A stretch of DNA of 64,000 bases, taken from Cephalotus follicularis (Eukaryota; Streptophyta; Magnoliopsida; Oxalidales; Cephalotaceae). This document shows, piece after piece, positions 1 to 11,165 of the stretch. The notes beneath the pieces are model-generated. The model was not told the origin of the DNA. It saw only the letters and a program-made list of their open reading frames with translations, and did no database searches. The stretch is taken from NCBI GenBank assembly GCA_001972305.1, contig BDDD01005043.1, forward strand, positions 46,829 through 110,828, in the 5' to 3' direction. Made by a program: the position numbers and the translations under genes. Positions within the stretch are counted from its first letter, which is position 1, and every line of letters starts with the position of its first letter.

Positions 1-19
1 TGTAATCTTTGAAATTTCA

Positions 20-480
20 GTAGTAGTGGTGTTAATAGCACCAAACAGTAGGTATATACTAACATAAATAGTATATACGGTAACATAAATCAAAACAGTA
101 GTTTTGTAATCAATAGTTCCATTGGAAATGATGTTTAAACCATGATTTGTACATATAGTACTTAGCTCGATCAATCATTGAAATATAGGTAGCAATGGTG
201 TTAAATAGCACCAAACAGTAGGTATATACTAACATAAGTAGTATATACAGTAACGTCATACAAAACAGTAGTTTATATAAATCATAGCATTCACTTGAAA
301 TGGTGTGTAACCATAAAATTTGTGCATATAGCACATACTTCGTTCGATCAGTGGAATATCAGTAATAATGATGTTAACTAACATATAACACATAATTCAT
401 TCGATCAGTGAATTATCAGTAGTAACGATGTTAAATAACATCAACAGTAAATAATATATGATGGTAACATATACAAATCA
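20..480. repeat. Degenerate tandem repeat, period about 170 bp
   Basis: The block around CCAAACAGTAGGTATATACT occurs at 41 and again at 211, each followed by related TAACATA...AAAACAGTAGTTT text. A third, more decayed unit follows to about 480. It lies inside the partial LTR. Confidence 0.6.
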
Positions 481-536
481 AGAGCAATGCAAAACAGTAG
501 CAATTCAATGAGTTATTATGCAGTTGCAGCCCAGAA

Positions 537-610
537 CAGTCGACTGCCCTCAAGAACCAGCCGACTGTCAGGTTGAATAGTCGACTGCTTTCAATGGCAA
601 TCGACTATTT
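537..610. repeat. GTCGAC-palindrome array, CAGYCGACTG type
   Basis: About four units in 75 bases: CAGTCGACTG at 537, CAGCCGACTG at 558, a TAGTCGACTG unit near 577 and a decayed ATCGACTAT near 600. This is the distal array of the partial LTR, about 1.3 kb from its start. Confidence 0.8.
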
Positions 611-1614
611 TTTGCCCAGAAATGCAGGCAGAACAGTTTTGTATAATGTAATTCCAATGTCAATTCAGTCCAACACAATGAGAAAATTAACATACATATA
701 ATGCATGATCATATCTTCCAAAACATAACACTACCCCTACCTCAATTTGCTATCCCAAGATCAATTGTGTGATCTTTCTCTTTAAAGCTTCCAAAGTCTT
801 TTCCAAGCTTTCTCCAATCAATTCTTTTAATTCAGTAGTTCAATCTAGACATGCATGTTTATGGATACATGCAACATCAACAGTAGATTCAGTACACTCT
901 TATAGCCATTCCAATTGGTAGGACATTTAGTCATTAGTTCCATAAGCTTCCTACCATCCCCCTTTTCCTCATCTTAAGTAATGTGTTTAATTACATCAAT
1001 TCAGTGTTCTTAAAATGGAACAAGAGATGTGTGTGTGTAATCAGTAGCTCATGGTGACAACTAACAATAACAATTAGAGATTAACCATCCCACTTATGAA
1101 CCATAGCATCAATTCATATTAACCCCATTCAATTCTAGAATTTGTTAACTTAACCATATTAACAGAGGATTAAACCATCATCTAGATACATTACTGTTGG
1201 ATTATAACACCACATTAAAAGGTTCGGATTTGGAACTTACCAGGAGATGCTCAAGCTTCACTTTTCCCTCTTTGAGCTTCAACTTCAAATTCCTCCAATG
1301 TAAGCTCTCAATCAAAACTCTCAGCAATTCTCTTTAATGTTCAGTGTTTCTAACACTCCTTCACACCACTCAACAGCTGATATAAGCCATGAATTCGCCA
1401 GAGTTCATTTTCTCTAACACTTCTCTATTTTCCTCTCACTAACATGCCTTTGTTTCTTGTTAATTTCTCCTTTCAATGTTGCAGGTGCAGGTCTGTCATT
1501 GCAGAGCACATGCAAGGCATCACATTGCATGTTATGGCAGCTTAGGACACGTACCCCCCATCCATGCCACGCCCAAGATCAGTTGACACCTGCAAAGACA
1601 CATGTTCTGTCGAA

Positions 1615-1705
1615 TTTCCAGTCGACTGGATGCATGTGACAGTCGACTGTCCACTACACGCATCAGGCAGTAGGCTGATCCCCTGTGTCAGTCGGCTGTC
1701 AAGGG
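1615..1705. repeat. GTCGAC-palindrome array, CAGYCGACTG type
   Basis: Three clear units: CAGTCGACTG twice in the first 35 bases and CAGTCGGCTG near the end, with one decayed unit between. This is the proximal array, about 0.2 kb from the LTR start at 1873. Confidence 0.75.
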
Positions 1706-1873
1706 TCAAATTAGGGTTTCCTAAGTTCGATTTCCACCAAACGAACCCCCATTCATTCCAAACATAATTAAACACAAAAGAATATCATATTTGGACAAAA
1801 ATTTCAACTAAAATGTATATTTTATTTCAATAATTGGATCAATATACATCAAATCGAAATTGCGGTTATTACA

Positions 1874-2580
1874 CCCAAGACGTGCAAATGGCGCAAGTGA
1901 TCCATATGCTCCAAAATGCTTACCCTCAACCACCTCCTCCGGAATCCTCTTGAGCAAACATCTTATGCATATCACATTTTTCATTTTGTTGTGTGTAATG
2001 AACTTGTTATGAGTTTTTATCTTGTTGTCTGTGGTCAAGTTGGTGTTTTTTATTGTAAAATGACTTTGAAACTTTATGTAATGAATTTGCATTGCTATTT
2101 TATGTGATGAAGCTTTTATATTATGTTGATGGAGTTCAATACATATATGGATTATGCTTGTTTTTATATTGATTCCTCTCCATAAATTTCAATTTGAGTA
2201 TGGCTTAGTTAAAGATGTCAAAGGCTTACACATATGCTATGGTTAAGGGGGAGTCTCTTTCCAACTTTTTGTTGCTTGACAAAAAGGGGGAGATGTTTTT
2301 TGGTATTGCAATATTGCATTGATATATTGGTGTTGATAAATTGGTGTTGATAGATTAATCTTTTACATTGGTAAAATTGAGTTACAAAATTGCTTAAATA
2401 TACTTTAATTTTTAAAATATCTTTTTGAGTCTATGCATACAAAAAGGGGGAGAATTATTGTTAAATGACTTGGACATATGCTTAGACATGATAATTTGTA
2501 AGTGAGTTATTTTCAGTTAATTAAATGTCAAAATCATGCAATATTAGGCTTGTTTTGTCAATCATCAAAAAGGGGGAGAT
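1874..2580 (+). mobile_element. SIRE-like copia element, 3' internal region
   Basis: The stretch between the LTR at the left and the LTR starting at 2581 holds the motif A(n)GGGGGAGA several times: near 2247, 2283, 2441 and, directly against the LTR, at 2567-2580. Repeated purine tracts in the long 3' region between pol and the 3' LTR are known for SIRE/Maximus copia elements. At 1876-1953 a short open frame ends in a proline run (PQPPPPESS) and a TGA stop; it may be the C-terminus of a gag- or env-like ORF, but is too short to assign. The rest is AT-rich with no coding signal. The 5' part of this element is cut off by the LTR at 1-1873. Confidence 0.6.
2567..2580 (+). promoter_or_regulatory. 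Polypurine tract of SIRE-like element
   Basis: AAAAAGGGGGAGAT lies immediately before the LTR start TGTTGGCTTT at 2581. It is the expected primer site for plus-strand DNA synthesis. Confidence 0.75.
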
Positions 2581-2756
2581 TGTTGGCTTTTTGCCACTCC
2601 TTCAATTATGTTAAAGATTATGTTTCGATGATTAACAAACAAGTAACTATCAATAAATACTTGTATGCATGTTTTGATTTATTATAAATACATATACTCA
2701 CTTGGTTGTATTGTTGAAAGTGTTGCAAAGGTTCTAAATTGCAGAAACAGGCATTA

Positions 2757-3142
2757 CAGCCGACTGGAACAGAGCTTCAGTCGACTGCCAAGGCATACAG
2801 TCGACTGCCAACATTTGACCAGCCGACTGGACCTTCAAACAAACCCAGAATCTGCAGGTGCACTCCAGCCAGCCGACTGCCACAGGGCTCCAGCCGACTG
2901 CCGTGACACACCAGGCGACTGCCAAGGCTTTCCAGCCGACTGCCAAGAAATGCACATTTAAACCAGTAGCTTTGGAAATCGATTTTCTAGTCCAAACAGC
3001 CGACTGGAAAAGAGCAACAGACGACTGACCAGGCATACAGCCGACTGCCAAAGGGCTCCAACCGACTGCCTCCTCCCAACGGCTATATTTACAAATGCAC
3101 AACATTTTACCAGCCGACTGCATGGAAAATCCAGCCGACTGG
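2757..3142. repeat. GTCGAC-palindrome array, 14 CAGNCGACTG units
   Basis: Fourteen units fit CAGNCGACTG or differ from it by one base, spaced roughly 20-40 bases apart with one longer gap near 2950-2995. Most read CAGCCGACTG and two are the perfect palindrome CAGTCGACTG. Several spacers also resemble each other (AAGGCATA, AGGGCTC), so units were probably amplified together. The array ends about 40 bases before the LTR TATA box. Confidence 0.9.
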
Positions 3143-3182
3143 ATTTGGTCTGACTGCACAAAAATAGATCCGTTGGAGGAAC

Positions 3183-3192
3183 TCTATAAAAG
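3183..3192 (+). promoter_or_regulatory. TATA box of the SIRE-type LTR
   Basis: TCTATAAAAG lies in the middle of the LTR, just downstream of the palindrome array. The homologous solo LTR has CTATATATAG at the matching place on the minus strand. Confidence 0.6.
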
Positions 3193-3402
3193 GAAGAATG
3201 TGGCATTTTTACACAAGAGAAAAATCAAGAGATAACAAGCTAATACACATTACTTCCAAGCAACACTAGAGCTATTCTACATCTTTCAAATCATTATCCA
3301 AAGCCTACACAAAGCTATCACTTTCATATCAAACCTATTGAGAGGTCAATTGTAAACATAACACCAATCACTTTTATCATTCTTTGTAATAGAGGGGAGT
3401 GA

Positions 3403-3991
3403 ATGGGGGATGCATGTCTAATTATGTACCAAATGTTCCAATGGCCTCTCCATAATATGCCATCTACCTATAATTTGATTAATAACGGGTTGGCTAATAA
3501 TGAATATATATATAATGCTCGGTCTTTGCCTTGTACCATTGCAACTAATATAGATGCTCTTAGAGATTGTGACTGTTTTGGCCCCCGTCAAGACTTGCCT
3601 TCTCTGGGTACATATGTATAAGTTGAACAAGAGATTGTTCATGCAAATGAATTATGGATGTGAATGTTTTGGCCCCCGTCAAGATTTACATTCATTGATT
3701 CATCATGTGTTTGATGGTAGGTAAAACTTGACTAGGATACAGATGGCGTTTTGGCTCCCGTCAAGGTCATACGTACACTAGAGGCAAAAGCAATGGTCGG
3801 CAATCATACTATTGTATGGTTCGCAATAGTTTTGCCTAACTGCAAGTTTCACTATAATGTTTTGGCCCTCATCAAGGTTATACTGAATATGTTGCAGGAC
3901 ACCGATCCTCACTCGGAAATGAGATCCATGAGACCTTGATTGTTGTTTCCCGTCTCCCATAATTATGAGGATTATGAGATTCGCGTAAAAC
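3403..3991 (+). repeat. Copia C0 5' leader with four-copy internal repeat
   Basis: No ORF of note. The string TTTTGGCCCCCGTCAAG or a close variant occurs near 3575, 3667, 3749 and 3860, roughly 80-110 bases apart. The segment ends at the G1 target duplication AAAAC and continues at 40381 with GTGGGAGCC and then the gag start, so it is placed upstream of gag. Whether it belongs to C0 or to the preceding LTR is an inference. Confidence 0.5.
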
Positions 3992-5489
3992 TGTCATGCC
4001 CCGAACCGTGAGGAAACCCCCACGACTCGATACGTGATATACCTTCCATTCATTCTATTCATATCATAATAATCATTCTCCCAAAAGTGCTATAAATTTA
4101 AACTTTAATTAATCACATTACATCAGTGGAATAATCAGCCCATATGAAACAAACTCTTATTATTTTACGAAAATCAGGCATGTAGTATCCGCTTATCGGG
4201 CCTATATCCCATGTAAAAGAAAACACAATTTATAGCCACACTCCTGAAGGAGGAATCAACAGTTTATAAATGGGCTCAACCCTTAGCAACCAGAACTTAA
4301 CTCATAATTACATCATTCTAATCTCAACTGATGAACCCATGCATATACAATACATCAACACACATAACTCTTAAGCATTGCCATATGTCGGCAGGCCGAT
4401 AGCTGAATAAAACATATCTCTAATATTGTCTTTGGAATGTCTCTTATATATACCAAGGCATATAAATTCGTACATAACATATACGAACACAAGGCTCTTT
4501 ATAAGCAACTTACACAATTCATATGAGCATCCATAAACAAAACCATATATAAGATCTGGTTATCATCCATAATCTGCTACAGGAATCCGTTCATCTCAAT
4601 CTCTTTCACTGCAATCCATCATCTGAGCTTGACCCACTCCATTACAATGAAACGGGTCAGCGATATATAGTCAGGTAGGTATACTATATGCTATGTATGT
4701 AACACATATAATGATATGCCATGCATGCGACATATATATAATAGCGTGCCATGCATGCAACAGATATAACAATAACATGCCATGTGATGTAACATATATA
4801 AGAATATGTATGGCATGCCATATGTATGAATGACAATTGCTGACAGCTTCAGTATACCAACCATCCCTAAGCGGTGGTATGCTTAGCTAGTCCTAAAAAC
4901 ATCTAAGGCCTACAGACACTCCATAAAATAATCCATAACCATCCATGGGGACAATCAATCCATAAGGTTAAGTACTTCTCTGCCAATTCATCCTGAGATA
5001 GTACCTCCATCTTCTATGCACTCTTCGTGCCATAGCCATATGGAGCATTAGATAAAACCGGCCACATAATCCATAATTCTAGTTTCCTATAGAGGTTACT
5101 AACCACTGCCATAAAAGAGATCTCAGTGAGCTAAGACATGTCTATCAGCATAACATGCCCTATCTATCCACAATGCGGTGATTGCTCAGGTCATCCTAAA
5201 AGGGAGGATTCCATAACCCTAATATGTGGCCTACATCCATAATTCTTGACGGTGGAAGTAAATATCATGAATGGGTTATCCTGTAAGGTCTCATCCATAA
5301 CAAACCATCAATCATAGTCGTACCATACCTGTAACGCACAGAATTTCCATTAGATGTACTGTTGTAATCCTCATTGTAATTCCATCAAAAATTAATGAGA
5401 AGAGATGGATTTTTCAATTTATAATGTTGCCAATTGGTGTAAGAGATGTTAGGGTTATTGCATTGTTTTAAAATTGCAAGAATTGGCCT

Positions 5490-5640
5490 AAGCGTCAACG
5501 CCAAGGAATGCAATTTGCGCGCGTAAAAGACATGCACGCAAAGCGTCGAAGCCAAGTGACAGTGTCGACGCCAATCGGTAAAAACAGTATAAGCGCTGAC
5601 GCTATTGGTAAGCGTCGACGCTTAATGGCGAATATCAGTC
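5490..5640. repeat. GTCGAC-palindrome array, GCGTCGACGC type (S1 proximal)
   Basis: Five units such as AAGCGTCAACGCC, AAGCGTCGAAGCC, GTGTCGACGCC, AAGCGCTGACGCT and the perfect 14-bp palindrome AAGCGTCGACGCTT. They start about 160 bases from the S1 start. Confidence 0.8.
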
Positions 5641-6534
5641 ACGTTTGAACACTGACAGAAACATATGCATGGGGGCAGGTAAAGGTGTCACACCCCGTTC
5701 TCATATTAATGCATATGGATAATGGTCTAATCCAGTATTAATCCAGAAACATACATAATTTTATAACTTTGCGGAAGCATTCAAGATACTGGATCAAATA
5801 AGGTGTAAGCATGCAGCCCATACTAGATGCATACCAACTACAATACAAGTTATATAATACATGTCAGGAATGTAAATATAACTTAACAGAGTATGACTTT
5901 ATTACAATACATCATTACAACCTTAAGAGAAAGTCTCTAGGTACCGCTTCAGCAGCTTGTCCCAAACGTCATCGTCAATATGAAATAGTAGGTATTAGCC
6001 GTTGTCCTCACTTAGCTAAGTAGGAAAATCACATAGTAAGGAATATATGTATGCAATCATGCATGAAAGTTTATAACATTTAAAACAGTAATATATATAT
6101 GTGTCAATATACATAAGAAAACATGTCAAGTGGCTACAGTCAATACAGTCATTAGTGATACCGTACAAGGGTACAAACAATCTATCAAGTAGGTGTCCGA
6201 AGACCAATATTTGTCCGAACACCAGTAGTGGGCATCAAGATGTCGCTAACCCCTAGCCTACATTGAGCCACCTAGCTATCACCCAAACTTCGCTGATGAT
6301 AGGAGGTAAACAGTACTGCCGGTACTTGGAGGGTAGTTAACAGTGCACGGTCTGCGTTGCAGACAAGTTTGGTGAATAAGCTCTAGCCAACTCATGGCAC
6401 CTAGGCTCACCTTTGTATTTAGTGATGGCTCCTATCACTCAACTAACAGAAATAGCAGAGACAAATAGTACAGTCCAGTATAGCATTATTACATAAATAA
6501 TATGTAACATAAGTAGTTTTCTTCTGACAAAACG

Positions 6535-6720
6535 GTAAAACAGTTCAGTAGAAATCTCTTTTGAGAAAACAGTAACAGTACGTCTTAGTGGAGGAAAATA
6601 GTAACAGTACCTATCAGTGGAGGAAAATAGTAAATAGTACCTCTCAGTGGAGGAAAACAGTAACAATACCTCTCAGTGGAGGAAAACAGTAAACAGTGGA
6701 AAACAATGGTTTGCCCTCTT
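6535..6720. repeat. Tandem repeat inside E 3' LTR, about 33-35 bp period
   Basis: Units of AGTGGAGGAAAA(C/T)AGTAA plus CAGTACCTCTC occur about four times. The matching part of the other LTR (about 12045-12150) has a similar run, so the repeat predates the insertion of E. Confidence 0.7.
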
Positions 6721-6879
6721 GGGAAAAAAGTAAAGCAGTTGTTGAAATCCTTGAAATCACTTTAAACAGTGGTATTTAGGAATACTTAATAGATATAACA
6801 TCTATATCAGTAATAGTATGCAATCAAGGATGAATAATGATAAACAGTACATATAATAGTCAAAATCGCATAGACAGTA

Positions 6880-7290
6880 AAGTAAGCCGTAGACGTGTAA
6901 CTATGGCGTCAATGTGCATCAATCGCGTCAACGTGTATATCAGTCCTCATGGCATCGACGTGTAACCTAGGCATCAACGCGCATGATAGTATCCTTAAGC
7001 ATCAACATGCATACCATGCTTATCTCTCGTAATAGTCCTTTAGGTGTCAACGTGTATAACGGCGTCGACGTGTAGCATGGGAAGCCTTACTCATTTAAAC
7101 ATCACATTAGCGTCGATGCATTAGGTAGGAACCTTACGCATCAACGTGCACGAATGGCATCAACATATGCTCAGACAGTGACTCTAGGCGTCAACGTTAT
7201 CGCACCTGGCGTCGATGAGAATCAACCGCCAATAGGACAAAGCATCGATCATTTCAACATGGTGATAACGTAAATCATATAGGCGTTAAA
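6880..7290. repeat. GTCGAC-palindrome array, GCGTCGACGC type (E 3' LTR)
   Basis: More than a dozen decayed units such as GGCGTCGACGTG, GCGTCAACGTG, GCATCAACGTG and GGCGTCGATG, spaced mostly 20-40 bases. Many have lost one CG step by C-to-T change, giving TCAACG or CATCAACG. In minus orientation the array lies about 1.3-1.7 kb from the LTR start. Confidence 0.8.
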
Positions 7291-7734
7291 GTGAATACTG
7301 GATTCATGCATTATTTTCAGCAACAAATCACACAGATCATGCATTCAACCCAAGCAAGCATGAATTCATCAATCCAATGCAAGCATACATGAACTATCTT
7401 ACACAATATGCATGTTATATATTCAAAAACATGTCAAAGTTCCTACTACCTACCTTTTAAAGCAGTAGCAAAGTACAGTCGAGCTGCAGGTTCAATTGTC
7501 AAACATCTCCAAATTGCTGACATCTATTGATTATTACTTCCCTTCACTGTCGAACCAATTACCAGCTCTCTCACTGCACATACAACACATTTCCATTACG
7601 CTCAACACACAGAAACAAACACTGCCGTCGCCGGAGTGTAGGCTAGATTCTGGCCAACTCACCCTGCTTGTGAAACACCCTAAAAAAGGTTCCACATTGA
7701 ACGGTCTACCCAAAACCGCTCAAGACTTACCGTG

Positions 7735-7970
7735 ACTTGGCGTCGAACGCCATGCCACGGCCGGCAATGAGTTTCACTCACTGAGTTAACTCGTCGGTAT
7801 TCAACAAGTCCGATCAACACCCAAATACGCCACACAACCACCAGTTCTACACACCACAGTCCAAGACTCGCCGATACTCGGCGCACATAGCGCAGTCACA
7901 GGCAGCAACGAGTCGAGGTCACTGAGTCGACTCGGTCCACTGATTTTGACGGATTCAGGCAGAGAAACGC
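7735..7970. repeat. Palindromes of ACTGAGTCGACTC type (E 3' LTR)
   Basis: Contains GGCGTCGAACGCC, CACTGAGTTAACTC, GAGTCGAGGTC and ACTGAGTCGACTCGGT. The same sites exist in the 5' LTR at 13195-13410 and, more weakly, in the G1 5' LTR at 39660-39980. Fewer and looser than the other arrays. Confidence 0.5.
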
Positions 7971-9819
7971 CTCAAAGGTGGTCAAAACGGGAAGAGCTGG
8001 CCTCCTAAACGAATACCCGCTCCATCCGCGACACCAACTGCTGCGAAAACGCACGCCATGACGCCCACAATGACAGGGAAGAAGAGAAGAAAAGAAGAGA
8101 AAAGAGAAGAAGGGGGAAGAGATTACCAGTGGGTTGAGGGCCTGGGTTGCTCACCATCCTTTCGTGGTCCAGCGGCTAGCTGCAGCGTTGTCTCTGACTC
8201 TCTCTCTCCCTCTGTCCCAAGCTCTCTCTCATTCGCTCTCTCACTCTCTTTCTTTCTTCTTGGCACGGGCGCATAGTGCGCCCGTGTCCCCTCTTTTCTT
8301 TCCTTCATTTTGATTCTCCCTTCTTTCTTTATTATTTTCTTCCCTTTCTTCTTGGTATTTTACCAGTAAATATCAAGGTCTGGGTCCCGTTTTTCCTGCG
8401 CATTGCAATATTAAATAATCCAGCCGCCAATAAATAACTATGATAATAATGCGAATATTGGGCCTTACTATCGCGTATTAAAAATAGGTTTTATTAGCCG
8501 TTTTGGGCCTTATAATTGTGGCTTTATCACGGTCTTACACTGTACCAATATCACAATAATTATTTACGAAATCTTGGGGCATTATATTCTCCCCTCCTTA
8601 GAGCAATCTCATCCCGAGATTCCCTAGGTTAAAACATGTAAAGGTAGAATGCCTTCTTTTCTGCCTCACGTTCCATGTGGCTTTTCAATCCCATGGTATT
8701 ACCATCACACTTTCACCAATGAAATGTGCTTTCTCCACTGTTCGATTCGATGATCGATCACCCTGATATGTATCTCTTCAAGACTCGTATCCATACTTAA
8801 CTCATATAAATTGTATTCCTCAAAGTGCTACAATCTAAAACTCTGATCATATATGCTTGTCACACCATATCATATCAGCGGAAACCTTAAACAATATATA
8901 AAATCAGTATGGATACCCATTAAAAATCACTCTTAGGTTTTCCAAAAATCAGGCATGTAGTTTCTGTTTATCGAACTCTATCCCACTTGATAAACCAAAA
9001 TTTATATGTTTGGGGATCAACCCTCATATCTCAGCACAATCTATATGCTGGGGGCTCTTCCTGCACCAGGCTACATCACAAATAAATCCAATATATCATT
9101 TGCATGCCAAGTACAATCCTTTCAATACTCTCAATGATGTCTTGATCATATCCAATAATATCATACGCATGCGAAAGATAATCATATCAATGGAATAATC
9201 AATTGAATTCATTTTAACTCTTATAATCTCCCTAAAATTGGGCATGCAGTATTCGTTTATCGGACCTATGCCCCTTGTAAAGAAAACACAATTTATATCC
9301 ACACTCCCGAAGGAGGAACCAACAGTTATAAATGGGCTCAGTCCTCAGTAAGCCACAATTTAAATCTGAATTATCATTCAAATACCTCAAGTGATGAACA
9401 CATGCATATCAAATACATCAAACTCATATATATAACAGCACTGCCATAAGCTGGCAGGTCATATAATGATCAATAACAAGCCTCAAAATATCAGTTCCCT
9501 TACTTTATTCATATAATACAAGATAGGCTAGAACAATGTAATTTCTTACCTTGCGCTTGTCCGGACTAATCACTTTAGCTGTCATATGAACCTGAACCTG
9601 ACCCACTTCATTTCAATGAAACAGGCCAACAACTGATGGCTGTGTACAATATACATAAGCAATGAATGTGTGTAGAGGTGTACCAGACATATATATATAT
9701 AATATCGATCATGTGAGGTGCATACCTAGCATAAAAGATGTGAACAATGTCATTTCATAGACCAATATCAGAACTCTACCATATACCATCATCAGTAGCC
9801 ATTTGTTCCATTTCGATCC

Positions 9820-10135
9820 ATGACCGTGCCATACCTATTACATTTCATTTCCGTTTACGATCCATAGCCATTTACGGTCCATATCCATTTACAATCCTTA
9901 TCCGTTTAGCACTTTAACATCTAGTGGTTGAAAAAATACATATACTGTCCCACAAAGTAGTTAACCGTCCTATAAGTTCATTCACAATCTATTTCGAGCA
10001 TCCCTACAAGGCCCATCCATTCGATAACAGTCCATTCGGTCACCATCCAATCAATAACGACCCATTATATCACTATCCATTTAATAACGGTCCATACGAT
10101 CACTATCCGTTTAATAACGATGTATACGATCGATA
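9820..10135. repeat. Degenerate short tandem repeats (CCATTTACGGT-like)
   Basis: Repeated GATCCAT, CCATTTA, ATAACGGTCCAT and CACTATCC blocks in irregular order. The short open frame across it (rich in H, P, F, N) is a product of the repeat. Confidence 0.5.
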
Positions 10136-10517
10136 ACAACGATCGATTGATGACGATACACTAGCCACCCATAACCATCTATACACTATCCATTCGCAAT
10201 GACTATTCGTATTCTATCTCGATCCACCACTATTCGATACAGAAACTGTCCAGAGAACACTTATGCCTTTCGGTCCATTCGATTGATCACTTAACCATCA
10301 CGGCTTATTCGGTCAGTCACTTAATCACTATACAGTTCATAGTCCTCACTGTCACTTCATTTGGCATATCCCGTAGGATTTCGGGAGGTCTTCCTTCTTG
10401 AGGTCAGTCTTCCAGGCAAGTCTAGACTGCTTGGCAGCCTTAGGCTCCATTTCAGAGACTTAAACACTGGCCTGATCTCAATCGGAACCAAAATCCATGC
10501 AAAACCGGGTAGTTTCA

Positions 10518-10766
10518 CTAAAACATGGCTATTGGTGTCAACCCATCCTTATTGTAACAGTCTACACAAGTTCGATAAGTGTAGAGCCAGTCCATCCCAA
10601 AGATAACATCGAAATCTCTGATCGGCAATACAATCAAATCAGTGAATAACTGAACTCCAGCTATCGTGATCTCACAGTCATTCAGTACAGTATCGGTCAA
10701 TAGGTAGTCTCTAGTTGGAGTACTTACCTCCCGGGCATAAGGCAAACAAGAGGTCAAACAATCCAA
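10518..10766 (-). pseudogene. Ty3/gypsy protease-to-RT linker remnant in E
   Basis: An 82-residue open frame contains DFDVIFGMDWLYTYRTCVDC, the conserved stretch that follows the aspartic protease domain and precedes RT in plant Ty3/gypsy pol (usual form DFDVILGMDWL...IDC). The protease active-site DSG and everything from RT onward are missing from E. It lies about 390 bases from the PBS, far closer than in a full element, so gag and most of the protease are deleted. It cannot encode an enzyme. It shows that E derives from a gypsy element. The related intact-order copies are at 46530-46915 and 21582-21986. Confidence 0.8.
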
Positions 10767-11153
10767 GTCAAACGGAAAACATGATGCAATGAATGAATGT
10801 GTGAGTTAATCAATACACGAGCTATTATACCGGATACAAAGATGGTACCTTCCACAAAATCATTCAACCATCCACTCAGTCGTTCAATCATCCATTCATT
10901 CGATCGTTCTTTTAATAGTTCCTTCAGTCATTCACTCAATCACAATCACTGACAATCCAATAAATTAATGGTACTTTCAATCAGCAACAATACAATTACT
11001 CAACCATCCAGTCAATCTATCACTCATTCATTTCGACCCGCATGGTCGATCACTTGTCCATTATGTTTCCTATAACGAATGACAATAATCATCAGGAAAC
11101 CATTCACTTAGTTTCCAAGGATAGTATGCCAGTGATAGCTTATTTAATAATAA

Positions 11154-11165
11154 GCTCTGATACCA
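11154..11165 (-). promoter_or_regulatory. Primer binding site of E
   Basis: GCTCTGATACCA here is TGGTATCAGAGC on the minus strand, the complement of the initiator-Met-tRNA 3' end used by many plant LTR elements. Four bases separate it from the LTR at 11170. Confidence 0.9.

Larger units (their letters stand above)
1..1873 (-). mobile_element. Partial chromovirus-type LTR, minus orientation
   Basis: The right edge reads ...TTATTACA, so on the minus strand the LTR begins TGTAATAACC. The same start and the roughly 100 bases after it recur in plus orientation at 63879. The copy runs off the left of the window, so its other end, internal region and target duplication are not visible. It interrupts a SIRE-like element, whose sequence resumes at 1874. 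It holds two arrays of CAG(T/C)CGACTG units, about 0.2 kb and 1.3 kb from the LTR start, and a degenerate tandem repeat near the left edge. No coding sequence is visible; the short ORFs here are chance. The family assignment to Ty3/gypsy rests on LTR layout only. Confidence 0.7.
2581..3402 (+). mobile_element. SIRE-type copia 3' LTR, truncated
   Basis: It begins TGTTGGC right after a purine tract. A TATA box (TCTATAAAAG) lies at 3183-3192, preceded by a dense array of 14 palindromic units. From about 3200 to 3402 it matches the reverse complement of the solo LTR at 52307-53358 (shared blocks include CTTTCATATC, GTCAATTGTAAACA versus GTTATTGTAAACA, and GAGGGGAGTGAA). The match stops at GAGTGAA (about 3402), where the other copy continues with several hundred more bases, so the R/U5 end has been lost at the junction with copia C0. 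Confidence 0.7.
5686..8586 (-). mobile_element. E 3' LTR
   Basis: Length 2901 bases, against 2846 for the 5' LTR at 11170. In minus orientation it begins TATAATGCCCC (the first bases mutated from TGTAAT) and ends GGGGTGTGACA. It holds a loose ACTGAGTCGACTC-type palindrome group at 7735-7970 and a longer GCGTCGACGC-type array at 6880-7290. Between 6430 and 6720 a short motif around CCTCTCAGTGGAGGAAAACAGTAACAGTA recurs in tandem. Confidence 0.9.

Noticed and set aside
2757-3142. Evenly spaced short repeats resembling a CRISPR array
   Set aside because: Units are only about 10 bases, vary in sequence, spacing is irregular, the DNA is plant nuclear and the array is inside an LTR.
2734-3159. A 141-residue ORF on the minus strand rich in QSAG/AVGW repeats
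   Set aside because: It is a translation of the palindrome array, with no coding signature or homologous domain.
8058-8308. Lysine/glutamate-rich and serine-rich ORFs in the E LTRs and at 13516 and 40095
   Set aside because: They come from GAAGAGAAGA and CTCTCTCTC low-complexity tracts of the LTRs.
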